Assembly (NCBI RefSeq): GCF_015832195.1
Contig: NC_052017.1
Span: 51,661,652-51,725,651, forward strand
Direction: 5' to 3'
Length of the DNA: 64,000 nucleotides
Source: Motacilla alba alba
Taxonomy: Eukaryota; Chordata; Aves; Passeriformes; Motacillidae
The translations under genes were made by a program, and so were the position numbers. Positions 50,401 to 63,419 of the stretch are shown here, one piece after another. The first letter of the stretch is position 1, and the number at the start of each line of letters is the position of its first letter. The notes beneath the pieces were generated by a model. That model was given only the letters and a program-made list of their open reading frames with translations. It made no database searches and was not told where the DNA came from.

Positions 50401-53400
50401 CCTGACAGATGGGAGCAATCGCGTGGACACAGAAAGAGCGCGGGTAACTCTGGGCGGGCGGTGTCACAGGGTGGCTTCCCGAGATGTCAGGTGACAAGAG
50501 ATCAGCCAGGGGATTTTCAGCGGGTCATGAGTCACCTGGGGGCACTGGAAGGCAGCAGGATGGAATACCAGTTGATCTGGAAGAGGAATGTATTTCCAGA
50601 ACATAAATCTACTAGCACAGAAACAGCAAGAGCAGCATCTCCATGTTGTGCTCTATGGGCCCATCACACAATGTCAGGGAACCTCTCAAGACAATCAGTT
50701 CCCCTCTCACACTGTAAGCCAAAAATAATTTTCAGAGACGTATCAGATCCAGCTTTAAAATAGCACCTGCCTTCCTTTACCCCCCAGATATGTCTCATGC
50801 TTGTTTTTAGGGCTTTATTGAGAGCAGTTTTACAGCCGCTTACAGGCTATGCTGTGCTACAGCATAAATGGTGTGGTTTTCAAGAGCACCTGTAAGCTTG
50901 TGTCATTGAAAACAGCTGCCTAGCCTGAGACTGAGCATGAGGGTTACTCAGTGACTGGAGAATGCTGTGCTGGCTGCTGAAGTATTGCACAAGGCTGCCT
51001 TGTATCAGCTGAGGGCTGGGCCCAGGCAAACCTTGCAAACACAAGTCCACTTCCCCTTGGCATTGATGCCTCAAGAATACTTTCTATCAGTGTTTTTTAC
51101 CCCTTAATCCACGACTGGCTGCCCTTCCCTTGTTTTGCTAGTAACACCGAGTGCCCCTAGCAACCTCTCCAGGTCCTTCACAGGGTAACTCATCACATTG
51201 GAATAATTCTGTTTTTACTGGTGAGTAGTTATGAATGCCAGGGACCAAGCAAGGGCATTAAGGAATGGATCAGATGGTACAATGAAGGAATGTAACTATC
51301 AGGGGAAGATTAAAAAAACCCAACCTTTAACCAGCTCACATAAAATTACTTTCCATTTCACTTCAGCCAGGCTGCACTTACATGATACCCTGGACCAAAA
51401 CATTTCCTGTGTTTTATAGATTCCACCAGGGAACATATCTAAGGAAAAAAGTCATGCAAAACCCCACACAGTCTCATATACTGACTGAAAAGAAGATAAC
51501 TTTTCCCACGGGTGTTTTCCTATGTCACTCTTTAAGAATGCTGGTCGCTTGGGTGACTCAGGGTGAAGTCAAGCCCTGCCTTCTACTGACCTCACCCAAG
51601 ACACAAATCACCAACTTTCTTCTCTACTTTTTTATGCTCCTAAGTATTCATGTTCTCATGAAATAAACTGGTTAATCATCATTATACCACAGGTCGATTT
51701 ACTGACTTCACAACATTCCCAGCTCCTGCGTCTGTTGGCAAACACCTGGCATTTTCTCTGTGATTGCATCACCACCAGCAAATGCTACACCTGAATAATT
51801 TCTTTTATTCAGACATTAGACCCAGTGCATTTGGCCATGGTTGCTGCTGCAGCTTGAGCTTTGTTTGTTGAACAGATAAATGATACAATTTGTGACACTG
51901 AAAAAAAGAATCACTGAACATCTCATTGCCTCAGTGTGTGTTAAGGGGCTGACATGAAGAGGATCTCAACCTACAGGCTTGTAGTGGTTATGGGAAGCTC
52001 TGACAGTTCAGGTCACCTCTGGATGACCATGCATTCTGGTAAGGAAAGGTGTTTGCTCATAAATATTTCAGGGAGCCAGTGGTTTTCCCTGGGGGTTGCA
52101 GCTGTAACACAGTACATTCTTTCGGCAGAGAAAGATATATGCATGTCAGAGCAGACATACTTGTGTAGCCGCACACGTGTTAGCTGTCAGAATCGATCAG
52201 TCCAATTCTGAAATACAGTAAAAAAGAATAAATTACAGTGTTTAAAAAGGTGTGAGCTCTTTGACTAGAAGGAGTAAATGTCTGTTTCATAATAAGCTTT
52301 GCTGAATCTTTGATGTGCTTTTACATTCGTAGATAAAGTTACCGGTCTCTGGAACAAAATCGGCCGGCTACCTCTACATTAACTCGGAGATGGACCACTC
52401 CCGTCAGTGGTGCGTACTGGGGGGTGACAGGAGAAATGGGAGAGAAGTGGTAGGAGAAAACAGTAGAGCAGGATATTTGCTCTAGTCATCCGAGGTGCTG
52501 AGGTCATGCACACAGATCGAGCAGAAACTCCTGTCTGAAAGTCTTGTCAAGGGTTATTATTTTCATTAGGACAAAAATGTAAGTTAGTTGAGAAATATTT
52601 TGAATCCATCTCTCTGAATGTGAATAGAAGAGGAGCATGAGCCATTCCTTTGTGTTAAGTGTGTTCTGCGAACTGTAGCTCAGTACATATCCAAATACTG
52701 TGAGCCAAGGTAAAGCATGGTCCCCTCCCACCCCACCTGCCCACAGAGGTGCAGAGGCTGTTGAACAGCAGTCTTAACTCTGGTCTGGTATTAGAGATTG
52801 CAGTAAGGGAATCACACATTATATCGCAGCTGTGCGAGGTGAGCTAAAAACAGGATTTTTTTTTCTGTGCTATCCAAGAATTGTGGTCCTTATGGTTAAA
52901 AAAAAGTGCCAGAACAGATGCATTATAGTAGAAGGATACTCTGATACCATATCCTATAGGAGTGACTTTACATTTTCATAGTACTGAAGCCTGAAAACCT
53001 CCTTTGTCAACAGTAAACTGGTTTCTGGAACTGAGCAAAGAATTACCACATGAACTCAAAAGTTTTACTAGATTCAAACCTCTTGTTAGGTACTTCTGTT
53101 AGCTCTGTTTAGAAACCAAAAGCTACAAAACTTTTACTCAGCTGCCACCAGCCATATGGTGATGTTTTCTATTAATAATTAGATGAGCATGACTTACTGG
53201 ATTTCTCTTCTGAGGAAGTATGGGAAAGAAGAGAAAGGCACTAGGCTGGGACTTGAGAAACTCAGCACTGGACCTGGCCTCCTCGCTAATAAACAGGGGT
53301 AACCCCAAGGGTCCCCAGCCCCATTTTCTTGCACACCTCCCTTCCCTGGTGCCTGAGCTCTGATCTCCTCACTCCTCCTTAGCCCCTACTCACAAACAAT

Positions 53401-54979
53401 TCCCTTTATTCCTCATTCAGTTACTGTGAAGATAACTGAAGATTGCAAAATGTTAAACTACAGCAGTGCATACACATCTCTTGGAGTTCTGTTTTAAAGT
53501 GAGCTCTTTTTACATTTCTGCAAATCTAAGAAAAAAAAAAGGCATCTGCTTGTAAAAGGATTTGTGGCAGATAAATCTGTCAGACTCCACCAAATCCACC
53601 CATGTGCAGAGTCCTGTGCACAGCTTCACATGGAGCTGAGATAGGACTGGGTCCCTTGCATCCCACTGAGGAACTAACAGTAAAATGGCTGGGAGTAAGG
53701 AGCAGGTAAGCAGGCCATCCTGGTGGGATGCTGCAGAGGTCATGTGTGCTCTTCCAGGGCAGCTCTCACACTGATACAGAGCTGAATGGCAGCAGGAGTT
53801 GAGTGCTCTGCGCAAGAGTAGCTGAGGCACCGAAGCCACTGAAATGCATCTGAATTTGAGTGTGCAGGCTGTCTGTAGTGTTTTATTTATTTTATAAAAG
53901 AGAAGACAACTGAAAAATAAAATTTGGAGTCTGTAAGCTCGTTTGGTCCAGGAGGAAGTGGTATTCACCCAGAGGCAGGCAGTACACGGATGGGGAGAGT
54001 GCCCAGAGGCAAGAGCAGCCAAGGCACTGTAAAATTCCTCTTGCCTGCCCTGAAGTGACCAGGAGAAGGGCTGAGCCCCCAGGCCACACTGTGGGGAACA
54101 AGCAGGTCACCCCCAAGCCCAGTTGCTTGGCCTGGGTTGGGGGTGGGAGCAGAGGGCTGCTGAGCAGAGCCCTGCTGCAGACCCATTGCACAGAGGTACA
54201 GCAGCCTAATTACCTAATTGTATGTACTCAGCACTGACTCCAGCAAAAGCAGAGCTGGGCCAGTGCCAGGAGCTTTTGAAAAAATCCTATTTTAGTACCC
54301 CAAAATAATAGTCCTTTCCAGCTGGAAAAGCAGCATGAGCAGTTTCTCAGAAGTGGGTTTGGAGCAGAGCTTAGAGGAAGGAACAGGCTCCCCCTCAGTC
54401 TCCAACAAATGCAATTTTCCTTCTCAGAGTAGCCACTGTCGTACCCTGTCAGGTTTTCAGCAGTCACATTGAGTGATCACACAGTGTTCAAACTCTTCCA
54501 AGCCAGAATAATTCCTTAGCAACACTGTCTGGCTCCAAGGCTGTAAAGGAGTGGAGCAAGGAATGCACCCGCAGGATGGAGAGGAAAAAAGGCACCGGGT
54601 CAGGGAAGGAATGTCCTAAGAAGAGCTGGCAGGTTTTTATTTGAATTGCAACGAATAGGAGCATGCATACCAGACCTTTAAATCTGGGCTATGCCACGAT
54701 ATTAGGGAGAACAGCTTTCAGAAGCTGGCACTCACAAACAAAGTTTTAAAACACTTGAGAGAATTTTTAAAAGCTCTGAATGTGTGGAATTATTTGTTTC
54801 TCTGAGCCAGCTGTTTCTACACTGACTTGACGATGTTAAAAGTGATTGCTACAAGTTAAAAATCTTCTTTGTTTTGTGTCAGCTGGTGCCTTCAGGATGT
54901 CACCTTGAAACTGCGGGATGGTCAGACTATTCCCGTTTACCACTCTCCAGTGGAAAGCACTGGTGTGCAAGAAGGCTAA
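47378..54979 (+). CDS. COA1: COA1, cytochrome c oxidase assembly factor 1 (4 coding exons)
   Basis: The CDS joins 47378-47471, 50292-50443, 52333-52409 and 54883-54979, giving 420 nt, or 139 residues plus TAA; human COA1 is about 146. Family knowledge: COA1 is a small inner-mitochondrial-membrane protein with a TIMM21-like domain facing the intermembrane space, linked to early complex IV (MITRAC) and complex I assembly. Residues 11-30 form a hydrophobic, glycine-rich membrane segment, preceded by a basic N terminus (Arg6, Lys7). Residues 33-130 carry the family blocks: [41 protein letters not shown] and [12 protein letters not shown], which line up with human YYKLAVEQLQSHPEA, IPVSGSKSEGLLYV and LELKDGQQIPVF. 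All junctions are GT-AG and keep frame. The ATG at 47378 was chosen because no in-frame upstream start exists in the exon. STK17A is convergent on the right. COA1 is reported to be lost in several galliform birds; this copy shows no break. Confidence 0.93.
47472..50291 (+). other. COA1: COA1 intron between coding exons 1 and 2
   Basis: A 2.8-kb intron bounded by GTAAGT and a ctctcacctag acceptor. I see no repeat of note inside and no nested gene. Short T/A runs occur around 49905-49920 and 50205-50235. Confidence 0.85.
50292..50443 (+). CDS. COA1: COA1 coding exon 2
   Basis: The first two bases complete Lys32, and residues 33-82 follow in a single frame up to a complete Arg codon at 50443. 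The donor is GTAACT. This exon carries the amphipathic helix segment ([18 protein letters not shown]) and the start of the beta-sheet domain ([10 protein letters not shown]). The alternative reading frames contain no family match, so the phase is secure. Confidence 0.93.
50444..52332 (+). other. COA1: COA1 intron between coding exons 2 and 3
   Basis: A 1.9-kb intron from GTAACT to an acceptor reading ttttacattcgtag. Its polypyrimidine tract is broken by purines, so the acceptor is moderate. Nothing else is recognised within it. Confidence 0.85.
52333..52409 (+). CDS. COA1: COA1 coding exon 3
   Basis: Encodes residues 83-107 (starting [16 protein letters not shown]) and two bases of the codon for residue 108. 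The donor chosen is GTGCGT at 52410, because only this end keeps frame with exon 4 and preserves the aligned Trp109. The GT four bases further right (GTACTG) would shift the frame. GTGCGT is not a strong donor, so some exon-3 mis-splicing is possible. Confidence 0.9.
52410..54882 (+). other. COA1: COA1 intron between coding exons 3 and 4
   Basis: A 2.5-kb intron ending at ttctttgttttgtgtcag. Open frames at 53510-54191 on the - strand (up to 170 codons) show no family resemblance and are regarded as chance. Confidence 0.85.
54883..54979 (+). CDS. COA1: COA1 last coding exon
   Basis: The first base completes Cys108, and residues 109-139 follow ([19 protein letters not shown] and a polar tail), ending in TAA at 54977-54979. 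The block [11 protein letters not shown] is the best-conserved part when compared with human LELKDGQQIPV. The C-terminal tail is shorter than in the human protein. Confidence 0.92.
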
Positions 54980-55310
54980 AAATCAGGGACAGCTGCATCT
55001 CCGCCTCCCATTGAGCCAAAGGAGCCATTAATCGATTGCATCCTGCTGCGTCTGTGAATGTACACAGTTGTCACAAGTGACAGTTTCACTTAAGCAGGTG
55101 CTTTCAAGACAATTTTCTCTCCAAGATTTACCTCATTATTGTTGTAATTGTAATTTCTTTCTTTTGCTGGTTTATTCATGTGTTTAACAGAAGCCTAAAG
55201 TAAATATCTTGCAAAAGAGTTGCTGTTGCAGAGAAGTCATGTGTTGTGCCCTGTGTGTGCTGGTATTATGAATTTGAAATAAATAAACTGCCAGGAAACT
55301 GAGCTTTGTT
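54980..55310 (+). other. COA1: COA1 3' UTR with polyadenylation signals
   Basis: About 330 bases after the stop lead to two overlapping AATAAA hexamers at 55278-55283 and 55282-55287, within aaataaataaactg. Cleavage would be expected 10-30 bases later, near 55300-55315. The segment also has a GT-rich stretch around 55240-55265. Confidence 0.75.
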
Positions 55311-57884
55311 TTACAGTGGCAGACCAAAGTCAGGACAAGTCATCTTCTCAAAACTTTGAGAAGACTTGCTGCCTCAGTTTGCCCTCATTTCTCAACAAGG
55401 TCTTGCCTAAATCAGGAAGGATGAAGCAGCAAAGGTGAAGCTCAGCAGCAGCACCCTCAATTCCACTTATGAGGTAGATTTGGACCCTCACAGTTATCAT
55501 GACAAAGCTCATGAGAATAGCTGAGGTCACTCAACTTAGGAATTCCAGGAAGAGACTCACTGCTCACACTGAAGGTTACTCAGAAGAAGCCACTGCTTCA
55601 CACCAGCACTGTCTGACAAGTTCTGGTGAGGACATTTAGGGAGAAAAACACTCAGGACAGTGCAGAACAGATGAAACCACTGCCATGGTTTCCTCTGACT
55701 ACAATAAGAGATTTTCACTGTGCCATCAGGTAGAGAATTTCCCATCACCAAGCAAGATGAGGAATAAACAAAACACCCCAAACTAGCAAAAAAACTCCCC
55801 CAACCCAAACAATTTCCAGTCCCATCCCAAACTGCCTATGTGAACAACTGCAAAACCTAAGGCACAGTCTGAGGCACAGGAAAAATACAAGTAACTGTTC
55901 TGTCTGTAGCAGGAGGTAACACGGGAGCCTTTAAGAACATCCAGACAAAAGAGTGTTTTGAATTCACTGTAATAGAGATGCTTAATCTCTAGATTAAGAG
56001 AGGCTGTAGCTAAGGATAGCCCAGAGCTTATACCACTCCATTCTCTGTTCCTCACCTCTCCATCTCTTCTTCCAAATTTGAGTCCAAGAAATCCATCAAG
56101 GACAAAGGCACTGCAAAGCTTTTCAAGAGCCATGAGTATTACATAGAGAAGGGAGAGCTAGAGCAAAGAATTTTAAGAGAACAGTGAGCATTTTCTTGTT
56201 TAACAATGACCCAGCAAGCTGGGCAAGGTAGCTTTTGAACAAACCTGAAAAGCAAATGCCTAATTAGAAAGGAGATGCTAAAGAGCCACAGCAAAGGCAT
56301 CTTGGATAAACAATTTTAGAATGAAACAATACATGTGTGTTTTAGTTTGAACTTCACAAAGAGCTGTCAGGATGAACAGCACTTGTGAGACCTGATCCAA
56401 CCCACATGAAAGCCAAGCACACCAGGGAGAGGATTAGAATTAATCAAAAAAAGACAGCATTGCCCAGTTTTAAGATTGATATTGCTGTTTACTGGTTTCA
56501 CAAAGTAAAATACAAGCCAAATCAAATTTCATATGATATGAAAACATTAGTCTTGCACTACCACTAGCAAGAACAACACCTCAGGGATATGGAGATCTGC
56601 TGGCCACCTGGTGCCTCAGAGCTTGATCGACTCTGGCTTTTGGTCACTGAAGAAGTTTGGTGGGAAATCAAACAGCTGACAAGAAAAAGCCAAATCAACC
56701 GCTTCCCATCCATCCATTACCACTTCCTTGGCTGCAGCTTTGATTTGTTGCTAATCTGCAAAAATACCATGGCTGTGGAGAGGAACCCCAGCCTGTTCAG
56801 TCCCTCCCTGTGTCTCTACTGGGAGCATCTGGCACACATTGCCATTCATCTGCCTTTTGTCACCTCTGTGAGCTCAGTAAGCCTGAGACCTGCAGTGGCT
56901 GCAAAGTCTTCAAGTGTCCAAGAAATCTGGCCACAGCCACCTCAGCCTACAGCACAGCACTTGCTCACCACCTCCCTGTCCCTCGAGCTGGCAAACACAA
57001 CGTCCCCATGCTGTCTTCACAAGCTGCTGCACCGCAACACCACTGCCTGGCCTGGCCCCAGCCCTGGATTTTCCAGGCTTGGAGGAGTTATCCCCACACA
57101 AACCTTACAGGCAACACTGGACATTTTATTACCTTGCTTGGGGGAAGCAGAGCTTGCAAAGAGGCTCCATCTCTCATTTTCTCCCCTGAGCACCCCTTTA
57201 ACTTTGAGGGCTCTCAGTCACCTCAACCAACCCATTGGCTCCCCAGAGCTGTGAGAATGGGGCCATATCTTCGTATCATACCAATGGTTCTCTTAATCAA
57301 ATCTTAAAACCCAGAGAAGGAGTTCAGCAATGGGTGCAGCTGGAAGCCAGCAAATCAATGGAAGGGGAGGAGTAAAATCACAATTAATTCCCTGCCTTTG
57401 TTTTACTACCTGATAGCCAGAAAACACAGAATTTCTTGCCTCATGACCTTGAAGAACCTCAGAAGTCACTTCCTCACCATGTTTGAGCTCTTTTAAGATG
57501 CACATATTCAAAAGGAGAAAAAAGCACCAGGCTGGTGTGTTCAGTGCCAAGCAGCTTTGGCCATATGGCTCCCATTAAATACATCACAGCCCAAGGGGGT
57601 TGCTTTCACAGAGGACACAGGTGCAGCAGGAGCAGCCAAGGGAGCTGGAACATGCCAGGAAAACAGGGAGAGTAAAGGTCTCAGAACCACCAGCAGCTGC
57701 TGAAAGCCCAAATAACTTCAAAAGGGCACCTGGGCACCCCTCTTGCAGTCTTTTCTTCTGATGAACACTGGAGCAAGATTAGGTTCTCTTTAATTTCATC
57801 ATGTCACTGAAACACTGGCTTCTTTTGGTTTTGGTATTTTTTTTCCTTTTTTTTCTTTTTGAGAAAATCTTTATCTTTTGAGAA
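55311..57884. other. intergenic sequence between convergent COA1 and STK17A
   Basis: No supported gene. A + strand frame at 56589-57254 stays open for 221 codons, the longest in the window, with overlapping open frames of 165 and 91 codons in the same segment. No motif, splice context or family match was recognised, so it is given only as a finding. A T-rich run lies around 57835-57860. Confidence 0.45.
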
Positions 57885-58262
57885 AAGACCTTGGATCCCA
57901 CAAAACACTTAAGGTTGGAAGGAACCTTGGGAGATCATCCAGCCTAACTGCTTCACTCCCACCACTCAGCACGAACAGATTGCCTGAAATCATGTGCAGT
58001 CAGGTTTTAAAGATCACCAAGGGTGGAGACTCCACAACCTCTGGACAAGCTGTACCATTGTTCAACCATTCTCACAGTAAAAAAAAAAAAAAGCTTTTTC
58101 TTATGTTTAAACAGAATTTTGTGTGCTTGAGGGTGTGCTCACTGTCTCTTGTCCTGATACTAGACACTGCCAAGCTGAATCTGTCTCCATTCTCTTTACT
58201 CTCCCCCTACACTAATCCCTCCCCAAGCCTTCTCCAATTCCAGGTCTCTCAGCTTCATTAAC
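57885..58262 (-). mobile_element. CR1 LINE 3' fragment, antisense
   Basis: The + strand is the reverse complement of a CR1 3' region: 'cacttaaggttggaaggaac', 'gagatcatccagcctaactg', 'gtctcttgtcctgatactag', 'aagctgaatctgtctccatt' and finally 'aattccaggtctctcagctt'. A run of 14 A at 58079-58092 sits inside the element. Confidence 0.88.
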
Positions 58263-61200
58263 AGGTGCTACAATCCTTTAACCATCTTAATCATGTTCAG
58301 TATGTTAAAATACTTCTTTTTTTATTGGCTTGAAAATTTGCGCAGTTTCTTTTCCAGTTTTTGGTGTGTTTAAAACAAACATCATCTTCATGACCTTTGC
58401 TAGATTGCCTGTTTTGTTTCTTATTCTTCACTTTGATTTTAATCTTTTCTGCCAGGCAGTAATCACCCTCAAGGAAACTACCAAGGTGGCAGACTATTCA
58501 GGGCTAGAGTTTAATTTACAGCTGAGAAACAGCAGATACTACTCAGTACTGTTACAACACTTGCACCTATTTGAGTTGGAGCTGATGGGTACACAGGGGC
58601 TGTGTTTTGAAAAACAAAAAAGCTAGATGTTTTGAAAGCAGTACCTTCAGAAGGCAAAGTGGCTGACATGTTCCCTTTGGAGTGTTTCTCCAAGGAGTGA
58701 CAGAATTTTGTCCAAGTTATGGGCCACTCAGTTCACTTCCTGTTTTGGGCAGATGTCCTGCATTGCACAGGGAACACAAGTTATTTGGATTCATCTCCCA
58801 TTTAGAAATGAGGATACATCCAGTTCTTTCCTGCCATGTGCTCCATCTTTCCTGCTTGTCAAAGGCATAACTTCCCTGAGTTTTCCACAAAATTTACTGT
58901 CAAATTTTTTGCAGCAGGCCCTGGGCAGTCCTGTAATATCAGGAACAGTGGAGACCTGCCTGCTCTTGGTATTACTTTGGAAGATATATCACACCTTGCC
59001 AAACACCTCTGGTTCATTTTAAGTAGCATTAATTCTATAAAAATACAAGACTAATGTAATTTCTTGACCAATCTAAGGCAGTTTCTATTACTTTGCCTTT
59101 CTAGAAGATTTAGGAGCAAAGGACCTTGATCCAGTAACAAGTGACAAACCATCGTTGCCTCTCTTTGCTTGGTAAGGCCCACAACCTTCCATCCAGCAGT
59201 CAGACCAGCTGGGTCTCACAAGGTGCTACTGGATAGTGGAAGATGGTAAGTGATATCCTGGCAGCTCAGGAGACTTCTCTGTGAGGATTAGTTAAAAAAC
59301 ACCTATGTAATTCAGTCTGTATGCTGGCATTGCAAATGAATTGAAGAGATGGGGTACACTGATTTCAATGCATCACCAGCTTAACTGCGATTCTACTTTT
59401 ACAAGCAAACAAAGACTCAGTGTAATTAAGTTCTGTGTTTACAGGAAAAAAGATAATCCTTTCAAGTAGTTCCCTTTCCTCTCCTAATTTTGCAGTAATG
59501 ACTCTGGTCCTATATGCTCTAGTTCACTTTGACGAATCCTACCCTTTTCTTAATTAGGAGAGATTTTTATCACATCCATCTGTACTTTCTTTTTTTTTTC
59601 CCTGACTGTATTTATTAATCCAAATGACAGCTTAACTCAACATCTGTACCGTGAAAAACTTTACAGTGGAAGCATATTGCTTTAGGGTGGAAAATACTTT
59701 TCGATGCATTTTATATTTGCTGCACATATTGAACAAATTTGTGATTCAGAAAACTAAAATATCAGTAATCCTGCTGATGGGTGTTTCCCAAAGCACAAAG
59801 AACAAAAGATGCATCAGCTGTTCAGAAAACAAAATTTTATTTATTGTAAAGTTCCTGAAACAGTTAACACCTTATCAGAAGTACAATGAACTGGCACTAT
59901 TTCTTTAAAACGTTGAACTGTCTTCCAGGAACAACACCTGAAATATTCAAGAGAGATTTTAAGCCACAAAGTAACGTGATGCAAGGCCCATCTCCCTCCC
60001 CATCCCTTGTGAGCACCTCCAGTGGAGAATAGGCAGAACTTTTATTTGCATTTGTGACCTAACAGCTCTCAAGGGGGATTCAGGGGGTAGATCACAAACT
60101 GGAATTCACCCTTTTGTATTTAGAGACCTGCACACAAAAATGTGACAAATGAGACAAATCACAATGCAAATTCCACTTTGGACAAAAAGAAAAATATTGT
60201 TTTGTAGAACATTTAATTTAGCAACTATAAAATCTATAAGCCTCTCCCTTAAATAGGTGAATATAGCAACAAGAGGAGACAAGGCTGTGCTTTTCATTAG
60301 GACTTTGCTATTTATTCCAACAACTGAAAGAAGGCCTAGGCCTAGACTTACGCATTCTTTTGATACAGTTCACGGGTCTTCCATGAACCACCAATAACAA
60401 CTCTGTAGGAAGATCTGCCCTTCCATTCCTTCAGCATCCTGCATCTGAGCAAACAACAGCCGTGCTCTCTGTGCTACAAAGGCAGCCAGCTTGTGGCTCA
60501 GTCTGGAGAGTGGAGACTGGGAGAGCATTGCCCACAAGGTCCAAGGAGCTGATTCTTTCCCCATAAGCAGCCCCTTCCCCACCATCACAGGAGCTTTTCC
60601 CAAATGACCTGTGTACATACACACAGTCCCCCGTATTCACGGAGCTGCAGAAAACCAGCTCTTCCTCACAGCTCTCGGTTTGCTCCTGGTTTTACTGATG
60701 TGTCACTTCACCCATAACTGAGCTCCTCAACATCACTGACTGAACAGTCCCTACAGCTCAGGGTAAGAACACCTTGCTTGCAGCTTTACCCACACTCACA
60801 GTGGAACAGAAAGAGCCTCGAGGGTGTGGGTCTGGCTGATAGTCCTGCAGTTAAACATTACAGAAAATTTTCCCTGTTAAAGGGTGAATCTAAGATGCCT
60901 TGTTTATAACTTACACTAATAAACCTTCACAACTCTATACAAATTCTTAATGACCTTAAAAAACAGTGTATAAAATCACCTTAAGGCACAAAGAGTTACA
61001 CAGAAATGCAGCCCACTGGAAATCTCAAAGCAGCCAATTCAAGAAAAGCTGGCCTTGAAATAAGTATGTATTTCATGTATACATGTTAAGCTTCACTGTC
61101 ATACATTAAAAACAGTATATATAGGACAAAATGTATACTGCTCAGCACCTACTCTTTTCCATTAGTACCAGTCTCAATCTGAGACATGATCTGTGGTTAC

Positions 61201-63419
61201 AAAGAGGAAGTGAAATGGGATATATATATATATATATATGCCTCAAATAGTTTGCTGTGGGCAACCAGGTGTTGTTAAACATTTATGTGTGCAACACTGG
61301 CATCATTGTTCTGTAAGGGTAGAATGTGAACATGCTTCAACCTCACTGCTCTGCTCAACTTAGTAACATATGGAAGTATGCATATGAGGGAAAAAAATGT
61401 CAAAATGGCAATGATGGAAGATAGGAGAAATTGCAGTCTTGCACAGAAGAATTCCATGAGTCAGCATCCCCTTACCCTAATGACTGGAGACTAAAAGATG
61501 GCCATGATGGCACTGTCCTGCCTAACAAAGGCTGAAACAGATCACATTGTAGGTAGGGTCAGCTCCTCTCAGTGTCCAGAAACACTGAGATAACACAGAT
61601 ACGCTGTTGGCTCAAAGATTCTCCTGCTGAGAGCCAGCCAGAGCTGTCCAGCAGCAGACTCCTTTCTCCAGACCATGAAAGGCATCTCTGCATTACAACA
61701 TATAACACATCCAAACTCAATTCTGAGCACCACTGGCTGTTTTATATGAACACCTTTGAGGAACGAGAAGCTGCTCTACCTACTTGAGTATGTTATTCCA
61801 CAGGGATAGGGGAAGAAGCTTGATAGAATAGTTTAATTTAGGTGCAATTTCCCTGATGTGGCTTGAAGTAAAGGTAGCCCAACCTCTGGCAATGAAGCCT
61901 TATGGAAAAACTACCCATTGTCCCACTGTTTTTGGTTCAGCTTTCTTCTGTACTAGTGCATTTCCCCCACCTTTCCAGCCATGCTGATCAGATCACCCCA
62001 GTACTGCTGCTCTTATTAAGCCATTTAACTTTTCTGTGAAGGAGGAACTGTAACATTAGCATAAAGCCTTGAACTCCTCCTCACTAAATGGAGTAGAACA
62101 TTTGATACATTTGAAATTAGAAAAGTGTGTACCAACATGGAAAAAAGGGAAAAACTAGCTCTATTCACTGTTTTATAGCAAGAAAACTTTTGTCAGAGTT
62201 TATTATAAAGAAACAGCATAATGAAACCAAATAAATAGTTGAATAGTTATCAGTATGCAATATAATAGTACTAAACTTCCATTACATAAAAATTAAACTT
62301 TGGAACAGCATCAATACGAAAGATTTCTTAGAAAACCAGGACTCAGGCCAAGATCCTCAGATCTGTACATTGCAAAAACCACTCAGTTTTGGTGCCCAGT
62401 TGGTGCCAGCTTTGTCCTCTGAGGGACTGCGTCCATTGAGAACTATGACCCATCCATACTGCTCCCTAATCCCACTCTGCCAGGCTACATAACATGCTGT
62501 ATTCCAAGTGTCTAAGGGAGAGTGATCAGGAAGCAGGAGGCATGAGCTGTGCTTCACTGTTTCAGAAGAAGCAGTGTCTTCTTCCTCATCTGACAGCTAT
62601 ATTGAACAATTGCAATTTAGCTAAGGATGTTCCTTTTTTCCTTAAAGCAGCAGTTAGAGGAACAAAAAGAAGGTAGAAATGACCTCATGATCCCAGTAAA
62701 ACCCCAGCTGGTTCTGGGGGAGGTGGAATCAAGGGCCGATGAGCTGGAAAAACTGTCTAACCTAACATGGTAAAATCAGTGGAGAGAACTTCAGTAACTT
62801 CAGAGGAGCTACATCAGAATGTCATTCTTTTTTCCTCTCATCAGCACTCAGGAGCAGGATTTTACTGTGCTCCCAAATCATACACATCTCCAGTACATAT
62901 TTCTTTCCCAGTGGGGCATGTACATCTCTGTCTAGAGAAGCTCAGCTCACTGTTCAGCTACACACCAGAGGAGTTTGGGTCTTCGACCTGATGTAAACAA
63001 AGAAATACACAGAGGATGATTTTGAAATCTGTACATCAAACCAGGTGATCAAATTCTCCTCACATACAAGTTTTAGATGAGCAGATAGTTCCACTGAAGT
63101 CAGGAGGCGTTTGAGGAAAACCCAGCATTATATATTTGTATTAAATACCAAAACGTATCCTAAAATACTCCTATTGACATCTGTCACCGAAACACTTCCA
63201 GTGTCAACTTCTCAAGAACACCAGAACATTTAGCAAAAACTCTGTTACCAGTCAATAACAACAACAAAAAAACAGAAATAAAAATTAAAAACAAAAATAA
63301 GCTTATCCTCTTTGTTAAATTCCTGTCAGCCACTTGAAATCTCATCTGTTCCACGAAAATAAGAACTTGGCACATTTGTTTTATATGCCATTTATAAACA
63401 CTTTCTTTTATCTAGAACA
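58263..63419. other. STK17A 3' flank, possibly long 3' UTR
   Basis: About 5 kb of AT-rich sequence left of the STK17A stop, i.e. downstream of that gene. Several TTTATT hexamers (AATAAA on the - strand) occur, for example at 59836-59845 and 62199-62204, so a long alternative 3' UTR is possible. No coding exon was found. An old-repeat fragment (ccactgaagtcagga) lies near 63091, and a TA microsatellite at 61220. Confidence 0.4.
61220..61239. repeat. (AT)n microsatellite, 10 units
   Basis: An uninterrupted AT dinucleotide run in the region downstream of STK17A. Confidence 0.95.

Noticed and set aside
53510..54022. 170-codon - strand frame inside the last COA1 intron
   Set aside because: No family match; overlapping frames on both strands suggest composition rather than coding.
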